This document shows positions 35,817 to 49,344 of a stretch of 64,000 nucleotides of DNA, in pieces. Below the pieces are notes generated by a model, which saw only the letters and a program-made list of their open reading frames with translations, was not told where the DNA came from and did no database searches. Position numbers and translations under genes: made by a program. Source of the DNA: Lamellibrachia columna (taxonomy: Eukaryota > Annelida > Polychaeta > Sabellida > Siboglinidae); the NCBI GenBank assembly GCA_963662155.1, contig OY759274.1, positions 46,051,565 through 46,115,564 on the forward strand. Direction: 5' to 3'. The number at the start of each line of letters is the position of its first letter. Positions within the stretch are counted from its first letter, which is position 1.

Positions 35817-37627
35817 ATTGTACTTTCTGCATCCAGGAGATTTGCCTTCCTGACATTTGATCATGTAGGGTGTAATCTAGTGGCTGGTCTTCAGCACAGT
35901 GTAGTTTTTGAAATCACAAATTTTACAGTAAAATATTAAAAAGTAAGACGGGGGAAGAGGCTTACTGGAAAACTACTACAAGGAACATGGTGCACAACAT
36001 AGAGACATTGGTTTTGCAGAGATTTGAGCAGCGACATCCTGAACAAATTGAAGATGAATCTCGTGGAGAGTGGGTTTTTCCTTTGAACAGAATAATTCTT
36101 TTTTCTTTCAAACTTTAAGAATAATAATTCAGTTTTTGGAGCCAGAATTTATTATTTAAGGGCAAGCTTTTTAAAAAATTGCCACCATCAGGTTTATTGA
36201 TAGCTAAAAATGTATAGTACTAAGTCAATAACACAGGATCACAAAGATCAACAGATTTTGTAATTTTATATGCAAATATATACATATAATGCAAATGATG
36301 TCTTAATGCAATAATTGATTATGCGCAAGAGAATATTTCTCTTATGAGAAATAAACTTTTATCCACATGCATGACTAAAACAAAATATAGATATTTTAGT
36401 AATACCCAAATATACAAATATCTAATGCTCTTTGACAATTCAACACTGACGCATTTAATCACACACACTTAGCACAGGTTAATACAACAATATATGAACG
36501 CTGACATGTAACTAGGCATTGCTTTGTTACAGTAATTGTGACAAAACACCTAGTCAGGAGACACACCTAAAAAACCAAACAGTAGTCACGATACTCATTA
36601 TTTGATAACTTTTTATACAGTATTTGATTTTGTATTGATAAAATAATCATAGTTTACTGCAAGAATATGCATATTCACCCCCTGCTGTCGTTCTGGAGAA
36701 AAGCTAGAGAAGTTAAATATATCTTCAATTAGCCCAACCACCACTGGCCAAGAAGACATGACAAAAGAAATCAAAAGATTAAAAATTACAACCACTCGTA
36801 CTATAATCATGTGCCATATTAAAATACAATGACCCTGGATTCCATAAAAAAAATTTTTATGGTAGAAGTAGAACACTAAACTTGATTTTCATCAGTTACA
36901 TAATTGTTCACTGGTTTCATTGACTGCAAAACCAAATCAATCAGAAATGAAATTAATCAAAAGTATGCATGATTAATCAGTAAAATGATTATGTAACAAA
37001 ATATTTAAATACAATTTTTTTGGCAAACAAATGTTTTTTTCATAGAGCATTGGTTATGCACTGGACTGCTTTCAAAAAAGCATCCTATGTGATACAAATA
37101 ATTTTAGAGAAGAAAATAAATGTCAGGAAATAAAAGATGAGCATAAAATTAAACAGGAATAAGCGCATGCAAATAAAAAATACTATTTTTATTTTCAAAC
37201 CATGATACGATATATCACTGACATTTAATAAAAATAATGTCCTCCCAACAAGCAATCAGATGTGTAGTAGTGTGATTACTCCGTCTCATTACTTACAACC
37301 TGAGCAGATCCAGGATTCAGACGGCCATGTCCATGGTTTTAATGACATTGATGATGGGTCAGAATAAAATCAAGTCAAAATGCACTGGTTGTCGTTTGAC
37401 TGAAGATGTCTACCATGTTATATCACTAATCAAATGAAACTTGTTTTGCCCACTGCACTATTGATGAAGACTCCTAGATCCATTGTCCTGTTGAAGTTGG
37501 GCAATTCTAGGTGAAGGCGAGAATGGGCTGAAGAGAACCTAGTTGAACTTGAAGTGCTGTCTGTTGTCGCAGAGTGTGGAAACCTTGCAGTCATCCTACT
37601 TGGAGTGGTAGTGTCGCTATGTATAAC
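35817..37627. other. Shared 3' region between convergent AMDHD2 and VMA21
   Basis: No coding signal. Poly(A) candidates are ATTAAA at about 35935 and AATAAA at about 36349 for AMDHD2, and AATAAA on the minus strand at about 37188-37193 for VMA21. Their 3' UTRs may lie within a few hundred bases of each other. Hexamers alone are weak evidence in AT-rich DNA. Confidence 0.4.
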
Positions 37628-37767
37628 TTAGTCAGTCTTGTATGTGGACACTTTGAGGTTATCTGACCAGGCGACGTACACAAACATGGCTAGTACAATG
37701 TGTAGAACGGCAACAGAGACGATCGCTGCGTAGAAGTAACTGTTTAAGCTTGTCATGCCAAGTGTCC
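37628..37767 (-). CDS. VMA21: VMA21 terminal exon 3
   Basis: Residues 49-94, containing the second membrane segment and the SYFYAAIVSV signature, stop TAA at 37630-37628. Acceptor CATCTTGCAG on the minus strand. Confidence 0.94.
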
Positions 37768-40700
37768 CTGCAAGATGACAACAAAATCAGGTATAGGCAT
37801 AGCTAATTACTCATTGGTTAAAATCTAAGCGAGACATAAACTTTTGAAATTTCCTGAAAATTGTGATCAGTAGGTGGTTTTTTATATTTCATAATACTAT
37901 TTATATAATTTTCTTACTAGAGATGGAATAGGTAGTAAAATCAGCTATAGGTTTTGATATTGTGTTGTAATCTGTTTTTTAGAAATGCATCCATCTAAAA
38001 ATATTTTGGTAGCATAGGCCACTTTTCACTATGTACCAACTTTAGAGATCAGTATCTCGTAAACTTATAAAGATAGAAACTTCAAACTTCTCAAATACCT
38101 AGATATGTAGGTGTTATTGATCCAAATAAAATTAATTTGTGTACTAACATGTTTTATTGTTGAAATATGGGTCTACAATCACTTGGCTTTTTGCACATAA
38201 AAATCACAAAAATACGTGGCTTCAATGACACATTGTGGAGAACTAATATACAGAAGTGGAATATATGTTGTTATCTACATATGATGGAGAATAAGCATGC
38301 CAAAGCTCAGAGTTCTTGCACAAATAGTTTTTTGTTCTTGATATTTTAAGTAGAACAAGGAATTTTCATGATTTCCAAAAATGACAAAATCTGCAACATT
38401 TGAAATGGTCATAATTCAGAAAGTAGGACCTACAGCCCTGTGGTTTGACATGTGTGGTTATATTGACCTGTGTATTAATTGGTAAAAAAAAATTTTATTC
38501 AAAAACATGAGTGCAACATGCCTTGGATGATTTGGGACGGAATGCCCTTTCAAATATCAGTAGAATTGCAATTTTAACATCGGATTTCATTCTAAATTTT
38601 ATTTATATGTAAAATGTAATTTATTTTATGCATCAGTTATCGAGATATCCTCATTTTACTGCATGGAATGTGCATCATAAAGCAGGATTGGTCAACATCT
38701 TGTAGTTGAAATGGTTTGCCCACAGTACGGTTTACTGTGACAATGGTGTCTACCAAATAGAGTTTAAGGTCTATTTGGTCTTGCAAATTGCTTACATTCA
38801 AAGATGAACGACTTGCTGCAGAAGTAGCATGAGATTGGAGCCACAATAATGAGAAGACTGAAGAAAAGCAGCTTCTTCAGTGCTGAACTTGTAGCCCTTG
38901 CGCTAGCATCTCTGTAAATAAAAATACAATCAGTCGGGTTAAGTTTTTTTTTTCAATCTATGTTTTATGAGGAAGTTTCCACACTGTACCTGTATAATTA
39001 AGATACATTTTAACTTTCCATTCAGTAGTACACAGGTTCTCAACAACAAGCAATCATCAGTAATCTACAGTGACAGTAGAATTTCATCTGAATATACACC
39101 ACATGCCAGCCAGTATTATATGGATACAAGGACTCATTTCAGATTTGCTCAAACCAGATAATAGCAATTAATGGTCTGAAGTGTATCCTTTCATCATGCG
39201 ATGCCAAGATATGCCCTTTGCCGTTGCTCACCAGGGCTGGGGTCAATTCAATTTAATCAATTCAAGTTAATTTCAATTCAATTTAATCAATTCAATTCAT
39301 CTTTTTCAATTTAAATTCCAGCTCCAATATTTCAATTCCAAATTAATTCAATGGAAGTTTTTCTAATACAAATGCATGGGATAATAGCAATATGTAATTG
39401 GCGTTTTTTCTGTAATAGAGGAACTTTTTTCAAAAGTAATAGTAATAGATCCTAAAGTCATATATAGTCTCTTACTTTTTTATTACATCTATTGCTGCAA
39501 ACTTACAAAATATCAGGTTTGTTTGCATATTATTCCAACTGCTAGTAATTGTAAACAATGTATAGACAATGGCTGAGCCATTATTCAAACATGAAAAGAC
39601 CAGTAGGCTGATAATTTTATGGTTTCTTAAATACCTACTCAATGAAACAATGCAGGAGTAGCAAGCCAATTACTTAATTGATGGGCTGCCCCATTGGGGT
39701 GGCTATGGCTTCACACATTCCTAGCACAACAAAGGGCATGGTTTCAGATATGTGCAGGCAGACAACAAATGTTATCTTGGAGCAGGTGCTGCAACCTGTA
39801 TTATATTCAAAGTAAGCTTATCACACCCAACCATAGTTTTGAGCAGAACTTCCGAGTTATTTTTTCCAATTGCCACACAGACCCTTTGTTCAAATTTAGA
39901 AAAATTGTCTCACCTCAGATCTTCAAATGGTGTACATAATGTATGTTTAGCTGCTACAAAGACTTTTAGTTCATATACAATGCTATGGTTAGCTTGAGGA
40001 CCACATTGGAAACAAAACCAGATTGCACCATCACAAGAAAATGAGGTTCAATTAATTTTCTTTCAAGTCCAATTCAACTTACTCAAAATCTTTCAATTCA
40101 AATTCAGGAACTGAACTGAATAATTCCAATTCATTTTTTAATTCACCCCAGCCTTGTTGCTCACACATTCATGACTTTGCTTGGAGTTCATAGTAGAATG
40201 CAATTGTGCTGTGTGAGGTGTCACCTATTTTCTGAATTTTTCCTTTCCCTTATTTATGTCTTTAATGAATGCATTTCACCAAGTAAACTATATATTTCCG
40301 GAAAGGGAAGACAATTTTCTATTTAATTCCAGACACGTAACAGTCAGGCACTCACTTTCACTAACGTGTGTGTTTTGACTGTCATCCGATATGTTTAGAC
40401 TGGTAAATTTGGGTTATGACTTCCAGTTGTTTTGTAACCCAATGCATCTGTTTTGTAACCTTTTGTCCTCAAAGGCTGATTTTCTGCTAGCCATTAACAA
40501 TAGGTATTGCCAAACGGAATCAGTCAATTCGGCTGTATGGCATTTCATTGAAAATAAATAGGTCATTGGCGATATCAGCTTGCTGGCATTGAGGCCATTT
40601 TTTTTTAAATGACAAACAAAAGTACCTTTCATCTGAGCAACAATGTCACTGTTGCTTCTGCTGTGCATGGCAATCAAGTAACATTGGGTGTTGCATTATG

Positions 40701-42436
40701 TAACTTGAGGCTCTTTGCCACTGTAGTTTTGATCAAATCAATTTGACATATTTCAATATTAATTTTAAATAAAAACATCAATAAGTTCATTCAGAATAAC
40801 CCCTAATTAACTGTACAATTGATTGACGTATATGGCAGTAACATCACCCAAATTTGTTTTATTGCATTGTCTAATACCTGTGTTAGGCATGTAATTTTTC
40901 CTCTCCGCAGTGAGTTCAGAGAGGTAAAATAGAAATGGGGATGGATATGGAGATAATCACAGTATGACATGGACGAATAGTTTGGCATATATGGTCGATC
41001 ATCTGGTTCTCTACAGGGCTCTACACTAACTCCTAGAAGGCACTTGTCCTGTAGGACAAGTAGCGAGTCATGTTTACTTATCCCGCCAAAACTATATTTG
41101 TCCCCCCTGAAAGCTACAAACATATTGAATTACTATGGCATTATATAACACACACCTGGATGTATATAATATCCAGAATGATGTTTCTAACAATTATGTC
41201 TTACAGCATTTTCTGAGTGTAGAAGAAAAAATTATTCTAAGAAACAACGTAGTGTTTGCCAACTTTTATTGTGTTAAAAAGTAATTCTGCAAATTCTGAC
41301 TGAAAGGAAATAACTGAATTACAATGCACACTTAGACACAATTGTTGTTATGTTTACTAATAACAGCAGCGCATATTTAGCAAAAACTATAATATTCTGC
41401 AAGTATAATATTCCAGTACGTTGCAAATGGCAACAACATGCAACACCATAAACAACTAAAAGTATTGCATTAATAAAACAGAATAAATTATCCGTTAATT
41501 AAAATGCTTTTCATTATGTATACTGTGAATGCAACCAGACTGAAAAATTACTCATGCTTGCGAGATTAAAATATTATGCATTCCCGTGTTGCAATAATGT
41601 TAAACATTCAAAACATAAAACAGGCATATATGTCAGAAGTGTGGCTATGTAAGGGGGCATTAAATAAAGAATGGTGCGATCGCGTTCAACGGAACAGTGT
41701 TACTGTCCTAGTGAGTAAGCTAGTTTCTAAAATACTACATGCGCCACCTGGTGGTTATATTGGCAGTAGTCGCTTGGCGGAAAGAAAGCGGTGATACGTG
41801 CAACATCGAACAAAATAATAGATTCCATTAAATTTTTTTTTTTTTGGGTGTTAACAAGTCAAAACCTTTCAGTCTTTTTATTAAAATGAATAGTACGTTT
41901 TATATTGCAACAGCATGAACTTGTCCAGTGGGACAAGTATCCAGGATTATGAACTTGTCCTATACTGGTAGCTACTTGTCCTGAACAAGCGAACAAGCAT
42001 TAATATCGAGCCCTGCTCCACCTCCAGACCTGGTGCATTCGGTGTGCAAAATGGACAAAGTCAAAGTCAGTGATTGAAGTCAATGTCAATGAAGATGTTT
42101 TTCAGCCGCGTTTCAACAATGTATGTCTACTCGTGTTTCCGAGGCTGCAACATGACATGCAGGATAATGTTCTGAAAGACAAGTACAAATTAACATTGGT
42201 TCTATTTTACAAATAGATAAGAAATAAGAATGACCATTTCTCTGACTATGGCACAGCCTCTGCCCTGGCTCTGCCTGTCAGTGAGCGATAATACTGACAA
42301 TGATGAACATCTACACAATGTTGAATTTTTTCAAATAAAGCACACAAAAACATAAACGGTTACACATCTCGGGGCCATTAATGACATCATAGCGTAGTGA
42401 TATTTACCCATTATCGATTGGTGTGTGTTCTTGCAT
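37628..42436 (-). CDS. VMA21: V-ATPase assembly chaperone VMA21, three exons
   Basis: VMA21 is a two-pass ER membrane protein that helps assemble the V0 sector of the vacuolar H+-ATPase and escorts it out of the ER. Minus-strand exons are 42436-42408, 38911-38796 and 37767-37628. All phases join, giving 285 coding bases and 94 residues, against 101 in human. The first membrane segment is LKKLLFFSLLIIVAPISCYF (21-40). FIFEWTLGM then leads to the signature SYFYAAIVSVAVLHIVLAMF (58-77) and VYVAW. The C-terminus YKTD has a lone lysine at -3 rather than a full di-lysine signal. Exon 1 encodes only MQEHTPIDN and was chosen by phase, donor GTAAAT and fit to family length. It is the least certain part. 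Intron 1 holds two transposons. Confidence 0.93.
38796..38911 (-). CDS. VMA21: VMA21 exon 2
   Basis: Residues 11-48, DASARATSSALKKLLFFS then LLIIVAPISCYFCSKSFIFE. Acceptor TTATTTACAG, donor GTAAGC, one base carried to exon 3. Confidence 0.93.
39232..40156. mobile_element. Non-autonomous hAT-like element with 8-bp target duplication
   Basis: It begins CAGGGCTGGGGT and ends ACCCCAGCCTTG, with identical TTGCTCAC on both sides (39224-39231 and 40157-40164). Both ends are packed with AATTCAATT words as subterminal repeats (39245-39350 and 40045-40142). There is no transposase frame in the 925 bases. It lies in VMA21 intron 1. Confidence 0.9.
41014..42015. mobile_element. Non-autonomous terminal-inverted-repeat element nested in a dispersed repeat
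   Basis: Termini are CAGGGCTCTACACTAAC and, inverted, CAGGGCTCGATATTAATGC. CTTGTCC/GGACAAG words cluster at both ends (41040-41065, 41095-41105, 41925-41995) as subterminal repeats. The flanks CTCTA and CTCCA could be a 5-base target duplication with one mismatch. An 8-base one is not found. Joining the flanks reproduces the repeat seen at 32995-33060, so this element inserted into a copy of that repeat. Confidence 0.7.
42408..42436 (-). CDS. VMA21: VMA21 exon 1 (candidate)
   Basis: ATG at 42436-42434, MQEHTPIDN plus two bases, donor GTAAAT. It is the only nearby short ATG exon I found whose phase (2) matches exon 2. Short variable N-termini are normal for VMA21. Confidence 0.7.
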
Positions 42437-42903
42437 ACTGGTGCCGTAAAAGTCTGAGAAAAAAGTTAGATGACGGAACCGGAATTCGAATTATTACGCG
42501 CGTTTGGCAAGTAAGCCAACATTGGAGAAATGCGCAACGTTAATAGCCAATTAAATTAATTTGGGTACTATATGTCCCTACAGTGAATTTAATTTATTTC
42601 CACGAACACCAAGAACGATACAATGAAAAATTAATACATGGTATGCATCAAACATATATGTTTCCAGGGCTAATGCAGGAGTCTTACTTTAGCGGGTATA
42701 TACATACCAGTCCTAGCTGGCAGTCCATATACCAGTCCAGTCCACAACTGAACTGGTTACACATTTACCGTGTGGGATAAATCAGCCTTTCAGTTCGTCT
42801 CGGTTTCAATATGTCATCCTGTACATTATTACCCATTAACAGCAACATGTAATAATATAATTATGATAATACGACAGTGTTGATAATCGAAAATGCAAAA
42901 AGA
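42437..42903. other. Upstream region of VMA21
   Basis: It would contain the VMA21 promoter if exon 1 is right. A CpG-containing patch (ATTACGCGCGTTTGG at about 42494) is the only notable composition change. No motif is called. Confidence 0.3.
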
Positions 42904-43142
<239 letters not shown>

Positions 43143-43292
43143 CAAATACGCATTACAAATAAAACAATTATTCAAGTAAATCGTCAAGATGCAACATACA
43201 TTATTATAGATATTTAGAATATCGATCCCTTATTGTGCAACTGCTTGTTCTATTTAACGTATTCTGTTAAACACAGCAGATTATTTTTTAGA

Positions 43293-43321
43293 CAGTACAG
43301 TACAGTACAGTACAGTACAGT
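43293..43321. repeat. CAGTA pentanucleotide microsatellite
   Basis: CAGTACAGTACAGTACAGTA, nearly six perfect units. Confidence 0.95.
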
Positions 43322-43860
43322 TATTGCCACTGATTCTCCCATTGAAACACAGTCACATCTTATTGTTACAGCCCTGTAGTACGTATAGTGTTTCTTACAT
43401 TTTTGTTTTCGACCGGTTAATATGAAAGATGCTCCCCGTCATTTGTCGTCCAAACCAACTTAATTATAATAATAATAGTGTCGTAGTCCGCAAATGTGCA
43501 ATTTTCTGTGTTTGTAAAAACAATATAATGTATGCGATTCAGGAAATTCCTTAATCGCATACACTATATTCATCTACCATCAACCGTACGTTTGTTGCAC
43601 ACATCTTCGACTGGATGCTGAGCGCGGTTCTTACTGTGACGAAATTATGTAAGAGTGAACTTTTATCAGTTTATACGATGCAATTCGAATTAACTTTAAA
43701 ATGTTATTATATTGACACAATTGTCCACCTGAAAAGTTAAATCAGGCAAAACAAATGTTTAGTGTAACAACTCGATATAGTGACGTCGGTTGACTGCTGG
43801 CGCTTCACGGGAACGCCTACCTAAAAAATGGAGTGATGCCAGTGGGTAACAATTTAACTA

Positions 43861-43902
43861 GTCTCGCTTATCCGACTTTCGCTCGGCTTCGTGAATCCGC
43901 CC
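43861..43902. repeat. Fold-back family arm, left of the AC run
   Basis: TCTCGCTTATCCGAC, then CTCGGCTTCGTGAATCCGCC, is the centre of the fold-back element at 5625-5694. An inverted, degraded partner (GGCGAATTCACGAAGC, then AGATAAGCGAGACTA) lies at 44949-44985, so the AC array sits inside a copy of this family. Confidence 0.7.
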
Positions 43903-43958
43903 AGAATTAAGAGAGTCTAGACGCAGAGGGGCGTGGCCTCGTTGCACCTAGCATATTC

Positions 43959-44937
<979 letters not shown>

Positions 44938-45044
44938 TATATAGACATGGCGAATTCACGAAGCAAATTAAGATAAGCGAGACTAATGCCGCGTCGGCTA
45001 CGAAGTAGCCAAATGCCCGGATGAGATCTTAATTAGCTACTTAA

Positions 45045-45145
45045 TTATGTATGCGCCCAGAATCTCCCCACTCTGCACGCAGGCGAAGATGTGTGCGACA
45101 AACTATGGCGCCACAGCGTGGCGTCACAGCGCGGAACCTGGATAA
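45045..45145. repeat. Dispersed repeat shared with 7575-7700
   Basis: Same ordered words as the 7580-7697 copy (ATGCGCCCAGAATCT, GGCGAAGATGTGTGCGACA, GGAACCTGGATAAT). Confidence 0.6.
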
Positions 45146-45149
45146 TTCG

Positions 45150-45935
45150 CTCGCAAACGTTCGTTGCTTCGGCGGCATAACAATGGTCGCTTCGGCAGTG
45201 TTACCGCTTCGGCGGTTAATTTTTTACCAATTCGGCTAATTGATCGCTTCGGCGGCGCAATCGATGTGTATATTATAATGTGGCGTGGTCTGTGCATGTC
45301 ACTATATAGTTTGTCTATATAGTAATCGATAATAATCGATTGTCGTTATAGATTGCATACATGCTTGGGTTAAAATGCGAGTCATTGCATTTACAAGTAC
45401 ACTCCTACGTTATTGAATTAAAATGCAAATGTATAAGATTGAATTAAATGCAACGCATCTGGCAATGTATTTACAAAATGCATTTCAATAGTTTTCAAAT
45501 GTTTTTGCTTGAAAATGCAAGAATTTAAAGCACACACCAGTTAACATAAATTTTATTAACTCTACTAACGTACAACGAATGCTTTATTACTAAATAAAAA
45601 ACGTTTTCAAACTATATTAATGGACTTCTTTGATATTCGCATTTGAAAATGTTTAATGTTGTTTATTCATTTTCAAAATAGTATTTGCGTTTGATCATAA
45701 TGTTGAAGTAACCGTATTTACAATCAAATACACTTCAAAAGTATTTAAGTGTTTAAATACTTTGAAATTCGCGTCGGCGGCGATACCATTTCGGCGAAAT
45801 TCCTTTCATAAAACGGCGCCGAAGCGACAAAAATTCACTGACGAAGCAACCAAACTGTCCCGCTAACGAGACCAAGAAAGTTCGGTCGCATCGGCTAGCT
45901 GAAGCGGTATCGCTGCCGAAGCGTCCAGTTACCAT
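45150..45935. repeat. Inverted-repeat element with GCTTCGGC clusters
   Basis: The left side (45155-45260) has GCTTCGGC four times, mostly followed by GG. The right side (45770-45930) carries the reverse-orientation words GCCGAAGCGAC, GACGAAGC and GCCGAAGCG. The interior is AT-rich with no coding frame. This looks like a MITE with subterminal repeats, but clean ends were not found. Confidence 0.5.
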
Positions 45936-46009
45936 CATATCAACTAGGAAGAACTGCGCCCAGACTATCTGCGCCAAAAATGCACGCCATGCACGTGTTA
46001 TATAGCGCA

Positions 46010-46130
46010 CATTCATTGGCCGATTCATGTGCGATAAAGGGGACACCCTAAAAGGCGGGTAAAGTAAAAGGCCGGCAAAGCGGGCAAGAATTAACAATGA
46101 TGCGTAATAGTAGCATGCTCCCGTTTTACA
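46010..46130. repeat. Dispersed repeat, inverted partner of 51460-51600
   Basis: CCTAAAAGGCGGGTAAAGTA, then AAGCGGGCAAGAATT, and AGCATGCTCCCG-like words occur as reverse complement at 51482-51568 (CTTGCCCGCC, TTTTACTTGCCCGCCTTTTA). Confidence 0.6.
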
Positions 46131-46255
46131 TACGATGTAGTTTTGTCGCTTTTATTGTAGTTGATTTTCGTGCGTGCGTATGTACATTGCGATTTCTATT
46201 ATCCACAATTTAACTTAAATTTGAATTGTATTGATTGAATTGAATTGAATTTATT

Positions 46256-47034
<779 letters not shown>

Positions 47035-47399
47035 AATTTACAATCTTATTACTTAAATTAAATAATCACAATTGACTAGTTTTACAGTTTTGCAACATTT
47101 ACTTATAAGTTGTTAAGTATATTGGATATTAGAGTATACATAGACATACATCAACCAATATATAGTACAATGTACATAGACACACACACTTATAAAAATA
47201 CTAAATTAATTATTGCTATTAATTCAAATGTTCATATCTTTGTAGGAGCAATCTTTTATAATGAATATAAACAATCTTTTTTAATTAATTTGTCATCCAT
47301 GGTTTGTCGGGTCTCTTATTGTTCACTGTATCATGTGTACAGTTACTGATGGGACAATTTGAGTTATACAAATTTGTAAACAAAATGATAAATTTAGTA
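47035..47399. other. AT-rich spacer, nothing recognised
   Basis: No coding frame or repeat seen. It may be the 3' side of the adjacent LINE fragment. Confidence 0.3.
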
Positions 47400-48240
47400 T
47401 AAAAATTATGTAATGTTAACATCCTCCTCTGTCACTATTTCATCCCAATTACATTTCTCTAAGTCTTTTATGAAAGCTCTCTTTCTTTCCTCGTTAACTA
47501 GTCTCTTCTTTATGTATGTTTTATGTTTTGCTTCTTGGTGTATCAATCATTACATATATAGGCAGACGGTCACCAATGTCATTTATTATTAAACCACTCT
47601 GCTTGTGGGAACACAAGTCTGTGGTAAAAATATTATCTATTAGTGTTTTAATATTATGTGTAATTCTAGTGGGTCTAGTTATCAGTGGGTGTAACCCAAA
47701 ACTGAATAACTGATCGACAAAATTATTTGTATCAACATGCTTATCATACTGTAGTAAATCAACATTAAAGTCACCACATAAATATACTGTTTTAGTATGA
47801 CTGTTACTAAAAATGAAGTTTATATGTTCATTTAACAATGTCAGATCTGTGTTTGGTGCTCTGTATATGCAACATATAATTATTCTTTTACTATTTTTCA
47901 ACTTGACCTCAGCAGTTACAATTTCAACAATTATCAATACTTTTTGACAGAAGGGGAGGTATTATAATGAATTTTTGTATGTATCCTCCTCCTTTTTGTA
48001 GCTCATAACCATCCAAATTGAATGTATCACTACTGTTATCATTTAGCTAAGTTTCAGAAACAACAATAACATAAAAAATCACATCCAGTGTTGTAATTTC
48101 ATCCTTTAGCATATTAAAGTTTTTTGCTATACTTTGACAATTATAATGTATCAAAGAGAAATATTCTGATCCCTGTTTCCTATGACAAAATTTATATAAA
48201 GACCAAAGACTCAATTCTTTTGAACCGCATTTTAGTATAT
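47400..48240 (-). pseudogene. LINE fragment: APE-type endonuclease
   Basis: The minus strand from about 48150 reads YFSLIHYNCQSIAKNFNM, then VIVVSET, a stop, and LNDNSSDTFNLDGYEL, the start of an exonuclease-endonuclease-phosphatase domain. After a frame change, IICCIYRAPNTDLTLLN, YLCGDFNVDLLQYDKH (catalytic GDFN) and PLITRPTRITHN follow at 47937-47521. After another break, RAFIKDLEKCNWDEIVTEED is the linker. The final SDH-type motif appears mutated (IGDRLPIYV). It is a different family from the LINE at 1-545. Stops and frameshifts make it dead. Confidence 0.85.
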
Positions 48241-48244
48241 GCGA

Positions 48245-48740
48245 GCACTGTATGGGTGCATTGGGACATGGGGTGCATTGGGACACCCCCTCCAATAGCT
48301 ATATTTCGTGCAGGAAATCCCAGTGATGTCATCAGTAACAAAGTGGGTGTTCGCCGAAACAGCCATCTTGATTGTCAATTACCACTGAGCAAGATGTGCA
48401 TGTATAATTATGATTTACAGGTAGTTAGATAAAAAGTTTAATACTAAGAGTTGCATCTGTTTGTACTTTACCACTTAGTGAAATAGACAGCCGTAATAGT
48501 GCAGGTAAATAAAATTGAACTAAGGCATACTTTCATATCCTAGATGATTCATTTCTAATGTATATATTTGAATTATTTGGATACGCGTTGGGACGTATTC
48601 ATTGGGGTAGATTAGGATGCTGTCCCAATGTACCCCATATGTACATGCATTATAGGTGATTGCAAAAAAATGACAGAATCAACAGAATCGTTGTACAAAC
48701 AACACTAAGAATCCACAGGTCTATTTTGCATTAGCGACGT
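48245..48740. other. Spacer with TTGGGACA-type words
   Basis: GTGCATTGGGACA repeats twice at 48257-48285. GTTGGGACGTATTCATTGGG and CTGTCCCAATGTACCCC follow at 48590-48640. This may be the non-coding part of the Tigger-like remnant next to it. Confidence 0.35.
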
Positions 48741-49340
48741 TTGTCGCATAAACAGTTCCTGCCAGCCTATGTTACAGACAAATCAGCTGAACCTGCAAAT
48801 GAGGAGGTAGAGCCTGTAGCAGAGAACCCTGATACAATGATGCCTCGAGAGGACATGCTAAGGGAACAACGCCAGGCATGCCAAGCATATCTTACAGAAC
48901 CACAACCAGGAGCAAGTGGCGAGAGTTCTATCAGAACTTCCACACCAGAGCACTTTTCACCTGAGAAGGTGAGGCCCTATCTGAAGGCTGGATGATGATA
49001 ATTCTTACAGATACTCCTGTTAAACAACAACTGGTAGAAGAGATAAGGTAGAGGGAAAATAGGAAAACAAAGAAGTACAAGCTAGTTGTGGATAAACCCA
49101 AGACAAAGAGGTCAAAGAAGAAAACAATTTTGTCAGGTAGTGATGCATCTGATGACGAGGAAATAGCTGCACCACCATTGTTGATGATTCAGATGATTAT
49201 GAAGACTCATTTGAATCTGACTTTGAGGAAGACAAACACAAACCTCTGAAGGAAGATGTGAAGACAGGTGCTCGATCTGTTTGTCATCCCAGAAAAAGGA
49301 AGATATTGGTGAAATTGGCTTTGAGGACATCATTGCCAAG
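48741..49340 (+). pseudogene. Tigger/pogo-like transposase C-terminal remnant
   Basis: The frame at 48741-48995 ends TPEHFSPEKVRPYLKAG. After a frameshift, ILTDTPVKQQLVEEIR and YKLVVDKPKTKRSKKK follow, then an acidic SGSDASDDEE tail. The FSPE-VRPYPKA box, ILTDTP and a Lys-rich/acid-rich end resemble the C-terminus of DDE_1 (Tigger/pogo) transposases. The catalytic part is absent and frames are broken. Identified by motif recall only. Confidence 0.45.
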
Positions 49341-49344
49341 CACA

